Shown: piece after piece, positions 25,156 to 36,883 of the stretch | How positions within the stretch are numbered: the first letter of the stretch is position 1 | Layout: each line of letters starts with the position of its first letter | Source of the DNA: Acidobacteriota bacterium | GTDB taxonomy: Bacteria > Acidobacteriota > Vicinamibacteria > Vicinamibacterales > UBA2999 | DNA length: 41,842 nt | Assembly (NCBI GenBank): GCA_030650395.1 | Contig: JAUSDY010000088.1 | Location: forward strand, 1 to 41,842 | Direction: 5' to 3' | The notes under the pieces: model-generated | What the model saw: only the letters and a program-made list of their open reading frames with translations | What the model was told of the DNA's origin: nothing | The model's database searches: none | Position numbers and translations under genes: made by a program

Positions 25156-25372
25156 CCGCGCGCGTTGCGCGGGCAGGTGTCTCCCGGAGGAAACGTTCGA
25201 GCGAGCCGACGCAGGTGTTTTGACCGACAAATGGAGCGGAGGCCTGAGTCGGCGCTGTTTGAGCCCAAGCCGTGCCGGCGAGTTCGCCCACGAGCACAAT
25301 GCGCCGAGCGACATTTGACCGGCGAGACGAGAGTTGACGGAGGGAGATACCTGCCCGCGTATCAGCGCGCGG
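25156..25372. other. 217-bp structured element with long terminal inverted repeat
   Basis: The stretch 25064-25376 has no convincing gene. CGCGGGCAGGTGTCTCCC (25168-25185) is matched, with one G-T type difference, by the reverse complement at 25342-25359, and CCGCGCGC (25156-25163) by GCGCGCGG (25365-25372). Inside lie nested pairs: CAAATG 25228/CATTTG 25312, TCGGCGC 25249/GCGCCGA 25301, GTGC 25272/GCAC 25294, GGCG 25277/CGCC 25285. This could be a structured RNA, the leader of the PQQ gene, or a MITE-like element; no target duplication is evident. Confidence 0.6.
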
Positions 25373-25376
25373 GAAA

Positions 25377-26096
25377 TCAACGACTGACGTGCTTTGCGAG
25401 GAAGGTGTTCAGCTCGCGAATGACTGGTGGCGGAATCTCGTGCCCGCCGTCGAACGGCACCCACGTCACATCCAGCCCCGCCGCCTGCAGCTTCGTCCTG
25501 AACCGATCGGCGATGGCAAACGGCAGCACGCCGTCCTGCCGGCCATGCGCGATGAAAATGGGCAGGCTCCGGCGGCCCGGAAATCGCTCGACCCACACCG
25601 CCTCATTCACCGTCGTGCCGCCGAGCATCACCAGCGCCGCCAGCGGTTGCTCGCTTTGAAACGCGATCTCGCCGCTTAGCATCGCGCCCTGCGAGAATCC
25701 GCCGAGCACGATGGGCTCAGGTACGTCCTCGAGGAACTCGCGCACGAGCCGTGAGGCAACCTTGATGCCGGCAGGGCTCGCCACGGAGAAATCCGGGAAG
25801 CGCTCGCCCTTCGGCACATGACCTTCGATGTTGAGCCACCACCAGCCGCGTGCCCCGCTCGGGCCGCGCCACGGTCCATTTGGAAATACGAAGCGGCCAT
25901 TGGGAGGCAGGTTGACGGTCTCGGAGAACTGCAGCCAGTCTTCGGCGTTTGATCCGTATCCATGCAACAAGACGATGTTCGGAGGTCCCGCGCCACCGCG
26001 CACGATCGCTGAGGGCAGTGAGGTCTGAACGCGCAGCCACAACAGGAACGCGCCGACAGCGAGCACGAGGACGGCGATCGGGAGCCAGCGCTTCAC
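25377..26096 (-). CDS. Exported alpha/beta hydrolase (phospholipase/carboxylesterase type)
   Basis: 239 residues beginning with an N-terminal signal anchor (PIAVLVLAVGAFLLWLRV). The catalytic triad is visible: Ser in GGFSQGAML (about residue 134), Asp in AHGRQDGVLP (about 186) and His in FDGGHEIP (about 219); the oxyanion segment is VLLHGYGSNAEDWL. This is the carboxylesterase/acyl-protein-thioesterase-like family acting on short ester bonds, here probably at the periplasmic face. GTG start at 26096, 10 nt after the mutL stop. Its stop lies four bases from the structured element. Confidence 0.85.
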   Translation of the reverse strand: MKRWLPIAVLVLAVGAFLLWLRVQTSLPSAIVRGGAGPPNIVLLHGYGSNAEDWLQFSETVNLPPNGRFVFPNGPWRGPSGARGWWWLNIEGHVPKGERFPDFSVASPAGIKVASRLVREFLEDVPEPIVLGGFSQGAMLSGEIAFQSEQPLAALVMLGGTTVNEAVWVERFPGRRSLPIFIAHGRQDGVLPFAIADRFRTKLQAAGLDVTWVPFDGGHEIPPPVIRELNTFLAKHVSR

Positions 26097-26106
26097 CAGC
26101 TAACCA

Positions 26107-27909
26107 TTAGATCCGGTCGAAGTTCTTTTCAATTTCGCGACGGGTGATTCGCAGCATCACCGGCCGGCCGTGCGGACAGACCGTCGAATACGCGGTCGCG
26201 CGCAGCTCCTCGAGAATGTGGTGCATCTTCTCGAGCGTGAGCGGATAGTTTGCCTTCACCGCGGCATGGCACGCCGTCGTCGCGGCGATCTGCTTGAGCG
26301 AATCCTCGAGTCGAAGCCCGCGGTCGAGGCCTTCGAGGTCGTCGGCGAGCGCGCGAAGCGCCGCATCGCATTCGTCAGGCGGCAGCAACGCCGGGACGGC
26401 GGTGACCTTGATGCTGTCGCCGCCAAACTCTTCGACCTCAAATCCAAATGTCGCCAGCGCATCGGCGCGCGACACCAGTGCATGGCGTTCGGCGGCCGGC
26501 AGCTCCAGCATCATCGGCACGAGCATCCGCTGGCTCTCGAGCGCGTGATCGGTCAGCCGCTGCATGATCCGCTCGAACAGGACCCGCTCGTGCGCAACGT
26601 GCTGGTCGATGATGCAGAGCCCCTCGTCGTCCATCGCGATGATGAAGGTGTCGCGGAATTGGCCCAGCGCGATCATCGGCCTCACGGCCGACGGTTCCCC
26701 ACGAAGGTTCCCCACAGAGGTTCCAGACGAAGGTTCCCCACGGAGGTTCTCGGAACCTGCTCCAGAACCCTCGTAGGGAACCCCCGTACGGAACCCTTGT
26801 GAGGAACCCTCGTGAGGAACTGACCAACGGCTCGTATAGACGCCGCCTGAGAGGGCGCCAGGAATCGCGGGTTGTTGAGGGTGGCCCGGCATGATGTCCG
26901 AATGCCGCAGCGTCAGTTCAGGCGCGGGGCCCTTGCCGAGGGCGTCACCAACCGCGCGGCGCACCACCTCGTGGATCATCGACTGCTCGCGGAACCTGAC
27001 CTCCGCCTTGGTCGGGTGCACATTCACGTCGACGCGGTCCGGCGGCACCTCCAGGAACAGATGCACTTCCGGGCTGCGTTCCTTGTTGGTGGCCACGCTG
27101 TAGGCATCGAAAATCGCATGCGCGATGGTGCGGTCTTTGACGATGCGGCGGTTGACGAAGACGTGTTGCGGCCCGCGCGTCGGCCCCTGCTCGGCCAGGG
27201 CGGCGATGTAGCCGTGCAGCCGCAGGCCGCCGAATTCGCGATCGAGCGGTACGAGGTCCTGCCGGTCGCCGTACAACTGATAGAGCCGATCGGCCAGGCT
27301 CGACACCGGCGGCACGGCCATCACCTTCCGGCCCGAGCTGGTCAGCGTGAAGCCGACCTCGGGATAACAGAGCGCCAGCTGCGTGACGAAGCGCGACAAC
27401 TGCGCGGCCTCAGCGGCGTCCGACTTCAGGAACTTGCGGCGCGCCGGCAGGTTGTAGAAGACGTCGGCGACTTCGACCATCGTGCCTTCCGGTCCGCCCG
27501 ATTCGACCTCAGACTCGATGATCCCGGCGTTGATGCGAATCTCGGTGCCGCTCGCGCTACCTCGCGCGCGCGTGCGCAGTCGAAAGTGAGAGACCGAGGC
27601 GATCGACGGCAGCGCTTCACCGCGGAAGCCGAGCGTGACGATCGCCGCCAGGTCCTCGGCGCGCTTGATCTTGCTGGTGGCATGCCGCTCGAGACACAGC
27701 CGCGCATCGCCGGGATCCATGCCGATGCCGTCGTCTTCGACCCTGATCAGCTTCTTGCCGCCGTATTCGGCGGTTACCGCGATCCGTGTCGCGCCCGCGT
27801 CGATCGCGTTTTCAGCCAGTTCTTTGACCACCGACGCCGGGCGCTCGACCACTTCGCCGGCGGCGATCTGGTTCGCGAGGTCCACGGGCAGCCGGGTGAT
27901 CCGCCCCAC
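26107..27909 (-). CDS. mutL: DNA mismatch repair protein MutL with repeat-derived linker
   Basis: 600 residues. The GHKL ATPase shows ELAENAIDAGAT, DDGIGMD and GFRGEALPSIASV, and the transducer domain has VNVHPTKAEVRF. The C-terminal dimerisation domain has DQHVAHERVLFE, close to the endonuclease motif DQHA(x)2E(x)4E, plus CPHGRP, so it may nick DNA. Between them residues about 365-406 are encoded by head-to-head arrays of a 13-mer (VPHEGSS, GVPYEGS, then NLRGEPS twice); this lies in the normally disordered linker, so function should survive. GTG start at 27909 directly follows the corA stop. Confidence 0.96.
   Translation of the reverse strand: MGRITRLPVDLANQIAAGEVVERPASVVKELAENAIDAGATRIAVTAEYGGKKLIRVEDDGIGMDPGDARLCLERHATSKIKRAEDLAAIVTLGFRGEALPSIASVSHFRLRTRARGSASGTEIRINAGIIESEVESGGPEGTMVEVADVFYNLPARRKFLKSDAAEAAQLSRFVTQLALCYPEVGFTLTSSGRKVMAVPPVSSLADRLYQLYGDRQDLVPLDREFGGLRLHGYIAALAEQGPTRGPQHVFVNRRIVKDRTIAHAIFDAYSVATNKERSPEVHLFLEVPPDRVDVNVHPTKAEVRFREQSMIHEVVRRAVGDALGKGPAPELTLRHSDIMPGHPQQPAIPGALSGGVYTSRWSVPHEGSSQGFRTGVPYEGSGAGSENLRGEPSSGTSVGNLRGEPSAVRPMIALGQFRDTFIIAMDDEGLCIIDQHVAHERVLFERIMQRLTDHALESQRMLVPMMLELPAAERHALVSRADALATFGFEVEEFGGDSIKVTAVPALLPPDECDAALRALADDLEGLDRGLRLEDSLKQIAATTACHAAVKANYPLTLEKMHHILEELRATAYSTVCPHGRPVMLRITRREIEKNFDRI
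26693..26820. repeat. Head-to-head 13-mer arrays inside mutL
   Basis: Left array: four 13-bp units of GGTTCCCCACGAA type at 26693, 26706, 26719 and 26732 plus a degenerate one. Right array: four units of AACCCTCGTGAGG type at 26766, 26779, 26792 and 26805. The right unit is the reverse complement of the left, so the whole is a large imperfect palindrome kept open in the mutL frame. The same 13-mer forms the array at 1211-1275. Confidence 0.9.
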
Positions 27910-28871
27910 CTACCACCAGCCTGATTTGCGAAACCAGATGAACAACGCGGTGCTCGCAATCGCCATGCCGCCGATGATCTCCCAGAACTGATACTCCGGG
28001 CTTCCCAGCAGGCTCGGCAACGGGACGTTCATGCCGAACAACCCGGTAATCACGGTCATCGGGCCAAACAGCACCGCCACGACCGCCAGCAACTTGGAGA
28101 CGCTGGCGAGCCGGATCGAAACGCTCGCCAGGTGCGCGTCGAGGATGCCGGTCACCCGGTCCTGGAACACGATCGCATCATCGGCCATGCGCGCGAACTG
28201 GTCGTAATCATCGCGGAACCGGTACGCCATCTCCTGGCCAATCAAATCGAACTCGCGCCGCGCCAACCGACCCACCACATCGCGCTGGGGGAGGACGATG
28301 CGGCGCAGGGTCGTGATGTCGCGCTTCACCGCCAGAATGTCACCCGTCAGCGACTCCGAGGGCTCCTTGATGACCTGCTCTTCAATCTCGCTCAACCGCG
28401 TCTCGAGCTCGTCGAGATCAGGCCGGTAGTGATCGACCATGGTGTCGACAATCCGATGCAGGAGCGCGACCGATCCTTCTTCGAGAATGTGGCTGGTGCG
28501 GCTACACAGCTCGGTAACGTGGGCAATGCTGCGCCGCTGGCCGTCATGCACGGTGACCAGGAAGTTCGACGCCAGAAAGAAGTCCGTCTCGTGGGTGTCG
28601 AAGGTATGTTCGGTCGCATCGAAGTTGATGCCGTGCAGCACGATGTAGAGATAGCGTCCGTAACTTTCGACCTTTGGATTGGTTTCGCGCTGGAACGCCG
28701 CCTCCACCGCCAGCTCGTGAAGGCCAAAGGTCTCCCGGAGCACCACACCGTCGGCCCCGGTCGGTTCCGTCACGTCCGCCCACACCACGGCCCCGCTGTC
28801 GGCTGACAGCAGGGCCGCGTCGAGGTGGTCCACCAGTTCGGTGCGACCGCCGCTATGGACGAAGTAGCGGA

Positions 28872-28875
<4 letters not shown>
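27910..28875 (-). CDS. corA: CorA-family divalent metal transporter
   Basis: 321 residues, the magnesium/cobalt channel family. A large cytoplasmic funnel domain with long helices precedes two C-terminal membrane segments; the first ends in the signature G-M-N (VITGLFGMNVPLPS) and the second is GGMAIASTALFIWFRKSGWW, both characteristic. The start is TTG 28875, overlapping the ppdK stop as TTGA; its stop directly abuts the mutL GTG. The order ppdK-corA-mutL suggests translational coupling in one long unit. Confidence 0.93.
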
Positions 28876-31623
<2,748 letters not shown>

Positions 31624-31631
<8 letters not shown>

Positions 31632-33879
31632 TTCCTTGGTCCTGCTCCTCTTCTGCCGAAATAATCTCTGTGGGATCGAATAGCCGTCGAATGCCCGCGC
31701 TAACCTCCCACATCAGCCGCAAGCGAGCGCGTTTGAGCTTCGGATTCGGATCCATCACCATGACGTCTCGGAAAAACTCATCGATCGGCGCAGCTAAAGT
31801 CGCTGCCTCAGCAAACGCTCGTTGATGCCCTTTACCGAACTCGACCGGGGCAGCGATGGCTTGACGCTTCTCAGTAAGCATTTTCGCAAGCGCTATCTCT
31901 GAAGGATGCACGAGCTGGTTCTCGAAGGGCCGCTTTTCGATGATGTCGTTCCTGAATTCAAGATAGTCAACCTTCTTTAGGATGTTCTTCACTCGCTTAA
32001 ACGCTTGCGCCAACTGGTCAAACTGCGCTGTTCGAACGAATGAAGGGAGTTCGTCCAGTATCCTTCTCGCAAACTCTGGATTCTGTTGAGTGATAATCCC
32101 TTGGTCGGTAATGGCTCGCACGTTGCGCTTGTCGTAGCCCCGATTCTCAAATGCTCCACGATAACGTTCGACGAAGAAGAACAGGAGGGCTGCGTATGCA
32201 GCTTCCCATTTTTGAAGCGGCTCAAATCCTTCGCTTGCAGCCTTTAGTAGCGGACCCAGCGTTGGCTTAACAGCGAGACCGGTTAGATCATGCAAGTCGA
32301 GCAGAATTCGCATCACGCCGTTCATCGCACGCCGTAGACCAAGTGGGTCACGAGAACCAGTAGGGCGCTCTCCGGCCCAGAACATTCCAACTAGAGTGTC
32401 GAGCTTGTCGGCTAGCGAAACCGCGGCCCAGGTTATCGCCGCCTTGCCGAGCTGCTCTTTCGTTGGAGACGCGTGCACTTCCACACCGACAGGAAGGTGG
32501 TGATAGTAAATTGCCTTCCACACTTCCTCGGGCCGGCCATTGTCGCGCGCGTAGATGCCGCCCATCGTGCCCTGCAGCTCGGTCAGCTCTCGAACCATGT
32601 CGGTAGCAAGGTCCGCCTTGCATAAGCGGCCGGCTTCGGCGGCGTGATCGGCGAGGTCCGCTCGTCCAAACACCTCGGCGCAGATCCAGCGCGCGAGCTT
32701 CTCGACCCGCACGGACTTGTCCTGATATGAACCCAGCTTCTTGTGGAACAGGACGGTGCTCAACCGATCGACGTGGGCCGCAAGCGGCATCTTGCGATCG
32801 GCGTCGAGGAAAAACCGCGCGTCGCGCAGCCGCGCCGTGAGCACGCGCTCCATGTTGCGGGCGATCACCTCGGGGTGCTCCGGCTCCATGTTCAGCACCG
32901 CGAGAAACACCGGCAGCAGCTTGCCGTGGTCGTTCGCGATCGGAAAGAAATGCTGATGATGAATCATCGTCGTCGTCAGCACTTCTTCGGGCAGATGCAG
33001 GAACTCATCGGCGAACCCGCCCGAGATCACGACCGGGTACTCGACCAGGTCCGGCACCTCTTCGAGCATGCCGTGACCAACCAGCGCGCGCGCGATACGA
33101 CCGCCGCGCCGGCGGGCCTCGGCATCGAGCTCGCGCGCGATGCGATCGTGACGCTCGCTGCGCTCGAGTACGACGAAGTTCTCCGCCAGCCGCTTGCGGT
33201 AGTCGTCGAAATGCTTGACCTTGATCGCGCGGCCGGGACGCCCGCTGGTGGTCAAGAAGCGGTGCCCGTAGGTCGCCGCACCCGCGGTCACGTCCTGCAC
33301 GCGCGGGCCCTGGGCGAGCGGCGCGCGCGAAATCGTGAATGGCACGACGCGCCCACCATACAGATACAGGATCCAGCGGATCGGACGGCCAAACGGCAAA
33401 TCGCCCTTGCCGTCGTTGAGCGCCGCGTCCCACCGCATCTGCTTCGGGAACGCGAGGGTGCGCAGCACGCCGGCGAGCACGTCGGGCAGCACATCGACGG
33501 CGGTCTTGCCGCGCTGATGCTTGCGGACGCCGATGTATTCGCCCTTGGCGGTCGTGATGCGCTCGAGTGCGGATTCGGCAACGCCCTGTTTTTTCGCAAA
33601 GCCGGCACCCGCCGGCGTCAGCGTTCCGTCGGCCGCGAATGCCGCCGACACCGGCGGGCCGGTGACGAGCTCTTCAAGGTCGGATTGGCGCTCGCCAATC
33701 TTCCCCACCCGCGCCGCCAACCGCCGAGGCGTGCTGTAGGTTTCGACCGGCTCGTCCACCGACAGCCGCGCGTCCTTGAGGCGCGCCTCGACCGCCGTGC
33801 CGATCTGCGCGGTCAAGCCGGGCAACCAGCTGGCGGGAATCTCTTCGGTCCCGATCTCAATTAACAGTTCGCGATCCAC
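31624..33879 (-). CDS. glyS: Glycyl-tRNA synthetase beta subunit
   Basis: 751 residues, somewhat longer than the usual ~690. It begins LLIEIGTEEIPASWLPG, with FPKQMRW and PFGRPIRW, then MIHHQHFFPI and the HD-like region, and ends in the anticodon-binding ALDRC-type domain (FFRDVMVMDPNPKLKRARL). It binds tRNA-Gly and acts with GlyQ as an alpha2beta2 enzyme. GTG start at 33879. The C-terminal half (about 31740-32520) has GC of roughly 45-63% per 60-base row, clearly lower than the N-terminal half, suggesting a mosaic gene. Confidence 0.96.
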
Positions 33880-33890
33880 AGGTATTTGCT

Positions 33891-33911
33891 CTTAACTCTT
33901 AACTCTTAACT
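33891..33911. repeat. CTTAACT heptamer tandem repeat
   Basis: Three exact CTTAACT units fill the 26-bp gap between glyQ and glyS, followed by the variants CTGCACT and CGTAACT. The series includes the glyQ stop (33906-33908) and encodes its last residues (LRVQS). Confidence 0.8.
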
Positions 33912-34784
33912 CTGCACTCGTAACTCTTCTTGCGCCGCGTATTCCTTGCAAATGGCGATTGCCAACTGCCGGACACGGAGAATGTAGGCGGTGCGCTCGG
34001 TGACCCCGACGCTGCCGCTCGAGTCGAGCAGGTTGAACAGGTGCGAGCAGCGCAGGCAGTGCTCGAGCGCGGGCAGCAGCAGGCCGCCCTTCATCAGCTC
34101 TTCGCCAAACTTGAAGTTCTCGTCGAACTGGCTGCGATGAAACGACGAGAACCGCTCGCGCGTGATGCCCGTCTCCTGGTTGAAGGCGTACTTCGACTGC
34201 TCCACTTCATCGCGCATCCGCACGTCGCCGTAGGTCTTGCCGCCGCCCCACTCGATGTCGAACACGTTGTCCTTCTTCTGCAAGAACATCGCGATGCGCT
34301 CGATGCCGTAGGTGATCTCCGCCGAAATCGGCGACAGGTCCATGCCGCCCACCTGCTGGAAATAGGTGAACTGCGTGATCTCCGTGCCGTCGAGCATGAC
34401 CTGCCAGCCGATGCCCCAGGCGCCAAGCGTCGGCGACTCCCAGTTGTCTTCTTCGAAGCGGATGTCGTGCTGCCGCGGATTGATCCCGACGGCCTCGAGG
34501 CTGTCGAGGTAGGTCTGTTGCACTTCGTCCGGCGACGGCTTCAGGATCACCTGGAACTGGTGATGCTTGAACAACCGGTTCGGATTCTGCCCAAACCGCC
34601 CATCGTCCGGCCGCCGGGTCGGCTGAACATAGCCCACGTTCCACGGCGCGGAGCCCAACACGCGCAACAACGTTTCGGGGTGCGAGGTGCCGGCGCCGAC
34701 TTCGAGGTCGAGCGGCTGCTGGATCAGGCACCCTTGCGACGCCCAGAACTGCGACAGTTTGAGAATGAGGTCTTGGAAAGTCAC
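33906..34784 (-). CDS. glyQ: Glycyl-tRNA synthetase alpha subunit
   Basis: 292 residues, standard. Catalytic subunit of the class II alpha2beta2 glycyl-tRNA synthetase. It shows FWASQGCLIQQPLDLEVGAG, YVQPTRRPDDGRFGQNPNRL (motif 2 region), DNWESPTLGAWGIGWQVMLDG and GIERIAMFLQ. GTG start at 34784, four bases after the recO stop. The final residues lie in the CTTAACT repeat series, so the C-terminus is probably repeat-derived. Confidence 0.97.
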   Translation of the reverse strand: MTFQDLILKLSQFWASQGCLIQQPLDLEVGAGTSHPETLLRVLGSAPWNVGYVQPTRRPDDGRFGQNPNRLFKHHQFQVILKPSPDEVQQTYLDSLEAVGINPRQHDIRFEEDNWESPTLGAWGIGWQVMLDGTEITQFTYFQQVGGMDLSPISAEITYGIERIAMFLQKKDNVFDIEWGGGKTYGDVRMRDEVEQSKYAFNQETGITRERFSSFHRSQFDENFKFGEELMKGGLLLPALEHCLRCSHLFNLLDSSGSVGVTERTAYILRVRQLAIAICKEYAAQEELRVQS

Positions 34785-34788
34785 GAGA

Positions 34789-35433
34789 TTATGAGCGGCG
34801 CAGTTCGTTGATCACGCGGACGGATAGGGGTTCCTTGTCGAGATGCATCGTTATCAGCTTTCGATGAACCAGCTCTATTTCCCGCAACACCCGGGACGTG
34901 GCGCCAAGCGAATCGACGTCTCGTGGCCCGACCCGCCGCACGCCGTCGAGAAACATCGCGGCGTCGGTCGACAGTTCCAGGTCCGGCGGGTAGACGCCCT
35001 GGAGCCGCAACAGCCAGCACTCGAAGTACCGCGCCAGCGCTTCGACCGGCACGCCCGACACCAGCGCTTCGAGCGCCGAGGTCCCCAGCCGGAACAAGCG
35101 CTCGTCGACGTCGGCCTCGGCCGCCCACTCGTCGATCAGCTCGGCGAAATAGTGGCTGTAGCCGAGCGCTTCCGGGCTCGGCGCCGACAGCGGCGAGCGA
35201 ATCGGCTCGGCGTAGTTCAGCCCGACCAGCTCCCGCCGCTCCTTCTCGAAGTACGCCATCCGCACTTCGGTCAACGGCTCGAGCGCCGCGCCAAACCGCT
35301 TCCGCGAATTTCGCGCGTTCGGAGCCACGCCGCGCTTCTTGCCGCGGTCGCGCGTGAGGAAGACCACGATGCGGTCAGCTTCCCCCAGCTTGTAGGTGCG
35401 AAGGATGAGGGCCTCGGCCGTGTACAGCGGCAT
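34789..35433 (-). CDS. recO: DNA repair protein RecO
   Basis: 214 residues. Loads RecA on SSB-coated DNA with RecR. The N-terminal OB fold is typical (YTAEALILRTYKLGEADRIVVFLTRDRGKKRGVAPNAR read in two parts), followed by a helical domain (YFECWLLRLQGVYPP). The zinc-finger cysteines (C-x2-C and partners) found in many RecO proteins after this point are absent, as in some lineages. ATG start at 35433; a TACAAT box lies 13 bases upstream next to the AGGCGGGTCT palindrome. Confidence 0.92.
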   Translation of the reverse strand: MPLYTAEALILRTYKLGEADRIVVFLTRDRGKKRGVAPNARNSRKRFGAALEPLTEVRMAYFEKERRELVGLNYAEPIRSPLSAPSPEALGYSHYFAELIDEWAAEADVDERLFRLGTSALEALVSGVPVEALARYFECWLLRLQGVYPPDLELSTDAAMFLDGVRRVGPRDVDSLGATSRVLREIELVHRKLITMHLDKEPLSVRVINELRRS

Positions 35434-35446
35434 GCCGTAGCCGCCT

Positions 35447-35452
35447 ATTGTA
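35447..35452 (-). promoter_or_regulatory. Putative -10 box for recO-glyQS-ppdK
   Basis: TACAAT on the minus strand, 13 bases before the recO ATG and immediately past the CTACGAAG edge of the palindromic element. The position relative to the repeat equals that of TACGAT before uvrB. The transcript would have a leader of only about 5-7 bases. Confidence 0.42.
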
Positions 35453-35456
35453 CTTC

Positions 35457-35488
35457 GTAGAGGCGGGTCTTATAAGACCCGCCTCTAC
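35457..35488. repeat. AGGCGGGTCT palindrome, copy 3 (perfect 32 bp)
   Basis: A perfect palindrome with arms GTAGAGGCGGGTCTTA and TAAGACCCGCCTCTAC, two bases from the mgtE stop and upstream of the recO -10 box. Probably forms a hairpin in the mgtE transcript and acts as terminator. Confidence 0.9.
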
Positions 35489-35490
35489 AC

Positions 35491-36858
35491 TTACGGAACC
35501 AGATACCGCAGGAAGATGGTGGCGAGCCCGAGGAACGAGGCAAAGCCCACCACGTCGGTGAACATCGTAATGAACACCGACGAGCCCAGCGCCGGATCGA
35601 CCTTCAGCGCCTTCATCGCCAGCGGCACGATCGTGCCGGCCGTCGCGGCCACGAACATGTTGCAGACCATCGCCATGCCAAGCACCAGGCCCAGCACCGG
35701 GTTGGCCTTCATCCCCCATGCGATCGCCGCGGCCACGGCGCCAAGCGCCAGGCCATTGCCAAGCCCGATCAGCGCTTCTTTCGCGAGGGCCTTCCGCGCG
35801 CTGCCCCACGACACCTCGCCCAGGGCGAGCCCGCGGACGACGACGGTCAGCGTTTGCGTGGCGGCGTTGCCGCCCATGCCCGCCACGATCGGCATGAAGA
35901 TGGCGAGCGCGGTCACCTGCTGAATCGTGCCCTCGAAAATCGCCACCACCGAGGCGGCGATGAACGCGGTGACCAGGTTGATCGCCAGCCACGGCAGCCG
36001 CTTGCGAATCGCCTCGCCCGCCGGCGTGGAAATGCGCTCGTCGCCGGAGACGCCGGCCAGTCGCAACAGGTCTTCGGTGGCTTCATCCTTGATGACGTCG
36101 ATCACGTCATCCACCGTGACCACGCCGACCAGCTTGTTCTCTTCGTCCACAACCGGGACGGCAAGCAGGTTATAAGAGGCGACCTGCCGCGCCACTTCTT
36201 CCTGGTCGGTATCGACGCGGACGCTCGTGACCTCGGGCGTCATGATCCGCTTGAGCGGCGTTTCCGGCGACACCAGCAACAACCGCCGCAGCGACGTCAC
36301 GCCCACGAGGTGGCGGCGGGCGTCCACGACGTAGAGGTAGAAGACCATCTCGACGTCGCGCGAGCCTTGCAGCGCCGTGATCGACTCGCCCACCGTCAGG
36401 TCCTCGTTCAAGGCGAAGACCTGCGGGTTCATGATGCGGCCGGCGGTCTGCTCGCCGTATTCGAGCAGGCTTTCGACCTGGCCCGATTCCTTCCGCCGCA
36501 TCAACTCGAGCACCTCGCTCGACAGCTCGTCGGGCAGGTAATCGATCAGGGCGGCGCCGTCATCCGACGGAATCTCCTGCAACAGCTTGGCAATCTCCTC
36601 GGCCGAGCGGCCGGTCAGCAGCTTGGCGCCCTCTTCGGGGCCCATCTCGCTGACCGTCTCCATCGCGAGCCGGCCATTGCGATCGACCAGCAGGGCGAAC
36701 ACCGCCTGGCGTTCCGTATCGAGAAGGGATCCGAAGACTTGCGCGAGGTCGGCGGGGTGGTTCTTCTGAAGCAGGTTCAGCAGGTTGGCCGTCGCTCCAA
36801 TGCGGAGCAACCGCTTGACCGAGTTGAGGACGACGTCAATTCTGCGCTGCGGAGCCAT
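35491..36858 (-). CDS. mgtE: Magnesium transporter MgtE
   Basis: 455 residues. The N domain of helical superhelix (LQKNHPADLAQVFGSLLDTE, LQEIPSDDGAALIDYLPDEL) covers about the first 130 residues. The paired CBS domains that sense Mg (AGRIMNPQVFALNEDLTV; RIMTPEVTSVRVDTDQEEV; GVVTVDDVIDVI) follow to about 260. Then come five membrane helices with the pore region FMPIVAGMGGNAATQTLTV. Complete. It lies between two palindromic elements, so it may be its own transcription unit; TAAATT upstream of the ATG is a possible -10 box. Confidence 0.96.
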   Translation of the reverse strand: MAPQRRIDVVLNSVKRLLRIGATANLLNLLQKNHPADLAQVFGSLLDTERQAVFALLVDRNGRLAMETVSEMGPEEGAKLLTGRSAEEIAKLLQEIPSDDGAALIDYLPDELSSEVLELMRRKESGQVESLLEYGEQTAGRIMNPQVFALNEDLTVGESITALQGSRDVEMVFYLYVVDARRHLVGVTSLRRLLLVSPETPLKRIMTPEVTSVRVDTDQEEVARQVASYNLLAVPVVDEENKLVGVVTVDDVIDVIKDEATEDLLRLAGVSGDERISTPAGEAIRKRLPWLAINLVTAFIAASVVAIFEGTIQQVTALAIFMPIVAGMGGNAATQTLTVVVRGLALGEVSWGSARKALAKEALIGLGNGLALGAVAAAIAWGMKANPVLGLVLGMAMVCNMFVAATAGTIVPLAMKALKVDPALGSSVFITMFTDVVGFASFLGLATIFLRYLVP

Positions 36859-36883
36859 GGCGATCGAACAAATTTACCATGTC

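Noticed and set aside
25064-25297. 78-codon N-terminal extension of the PQQ dehydrogenase
   Set aside because: The start at 25063 has AGGAGAG and a proper signal peptide; the extension runs through the structured element and would bury the signal peptide.
25156-25372. Calling the structured element an attC site
   Set aside because: It lacks paired RYYYAAC/GTTRRRY boxes at the ends and the two-bulge pattern seen at 41053 and 41698.
26107-27909. mutL as a pseudogene because of the odd linker
   Set aside because: The frame is open throughout and both conserved domains are complete; the repeats lie in the normally variable linker.
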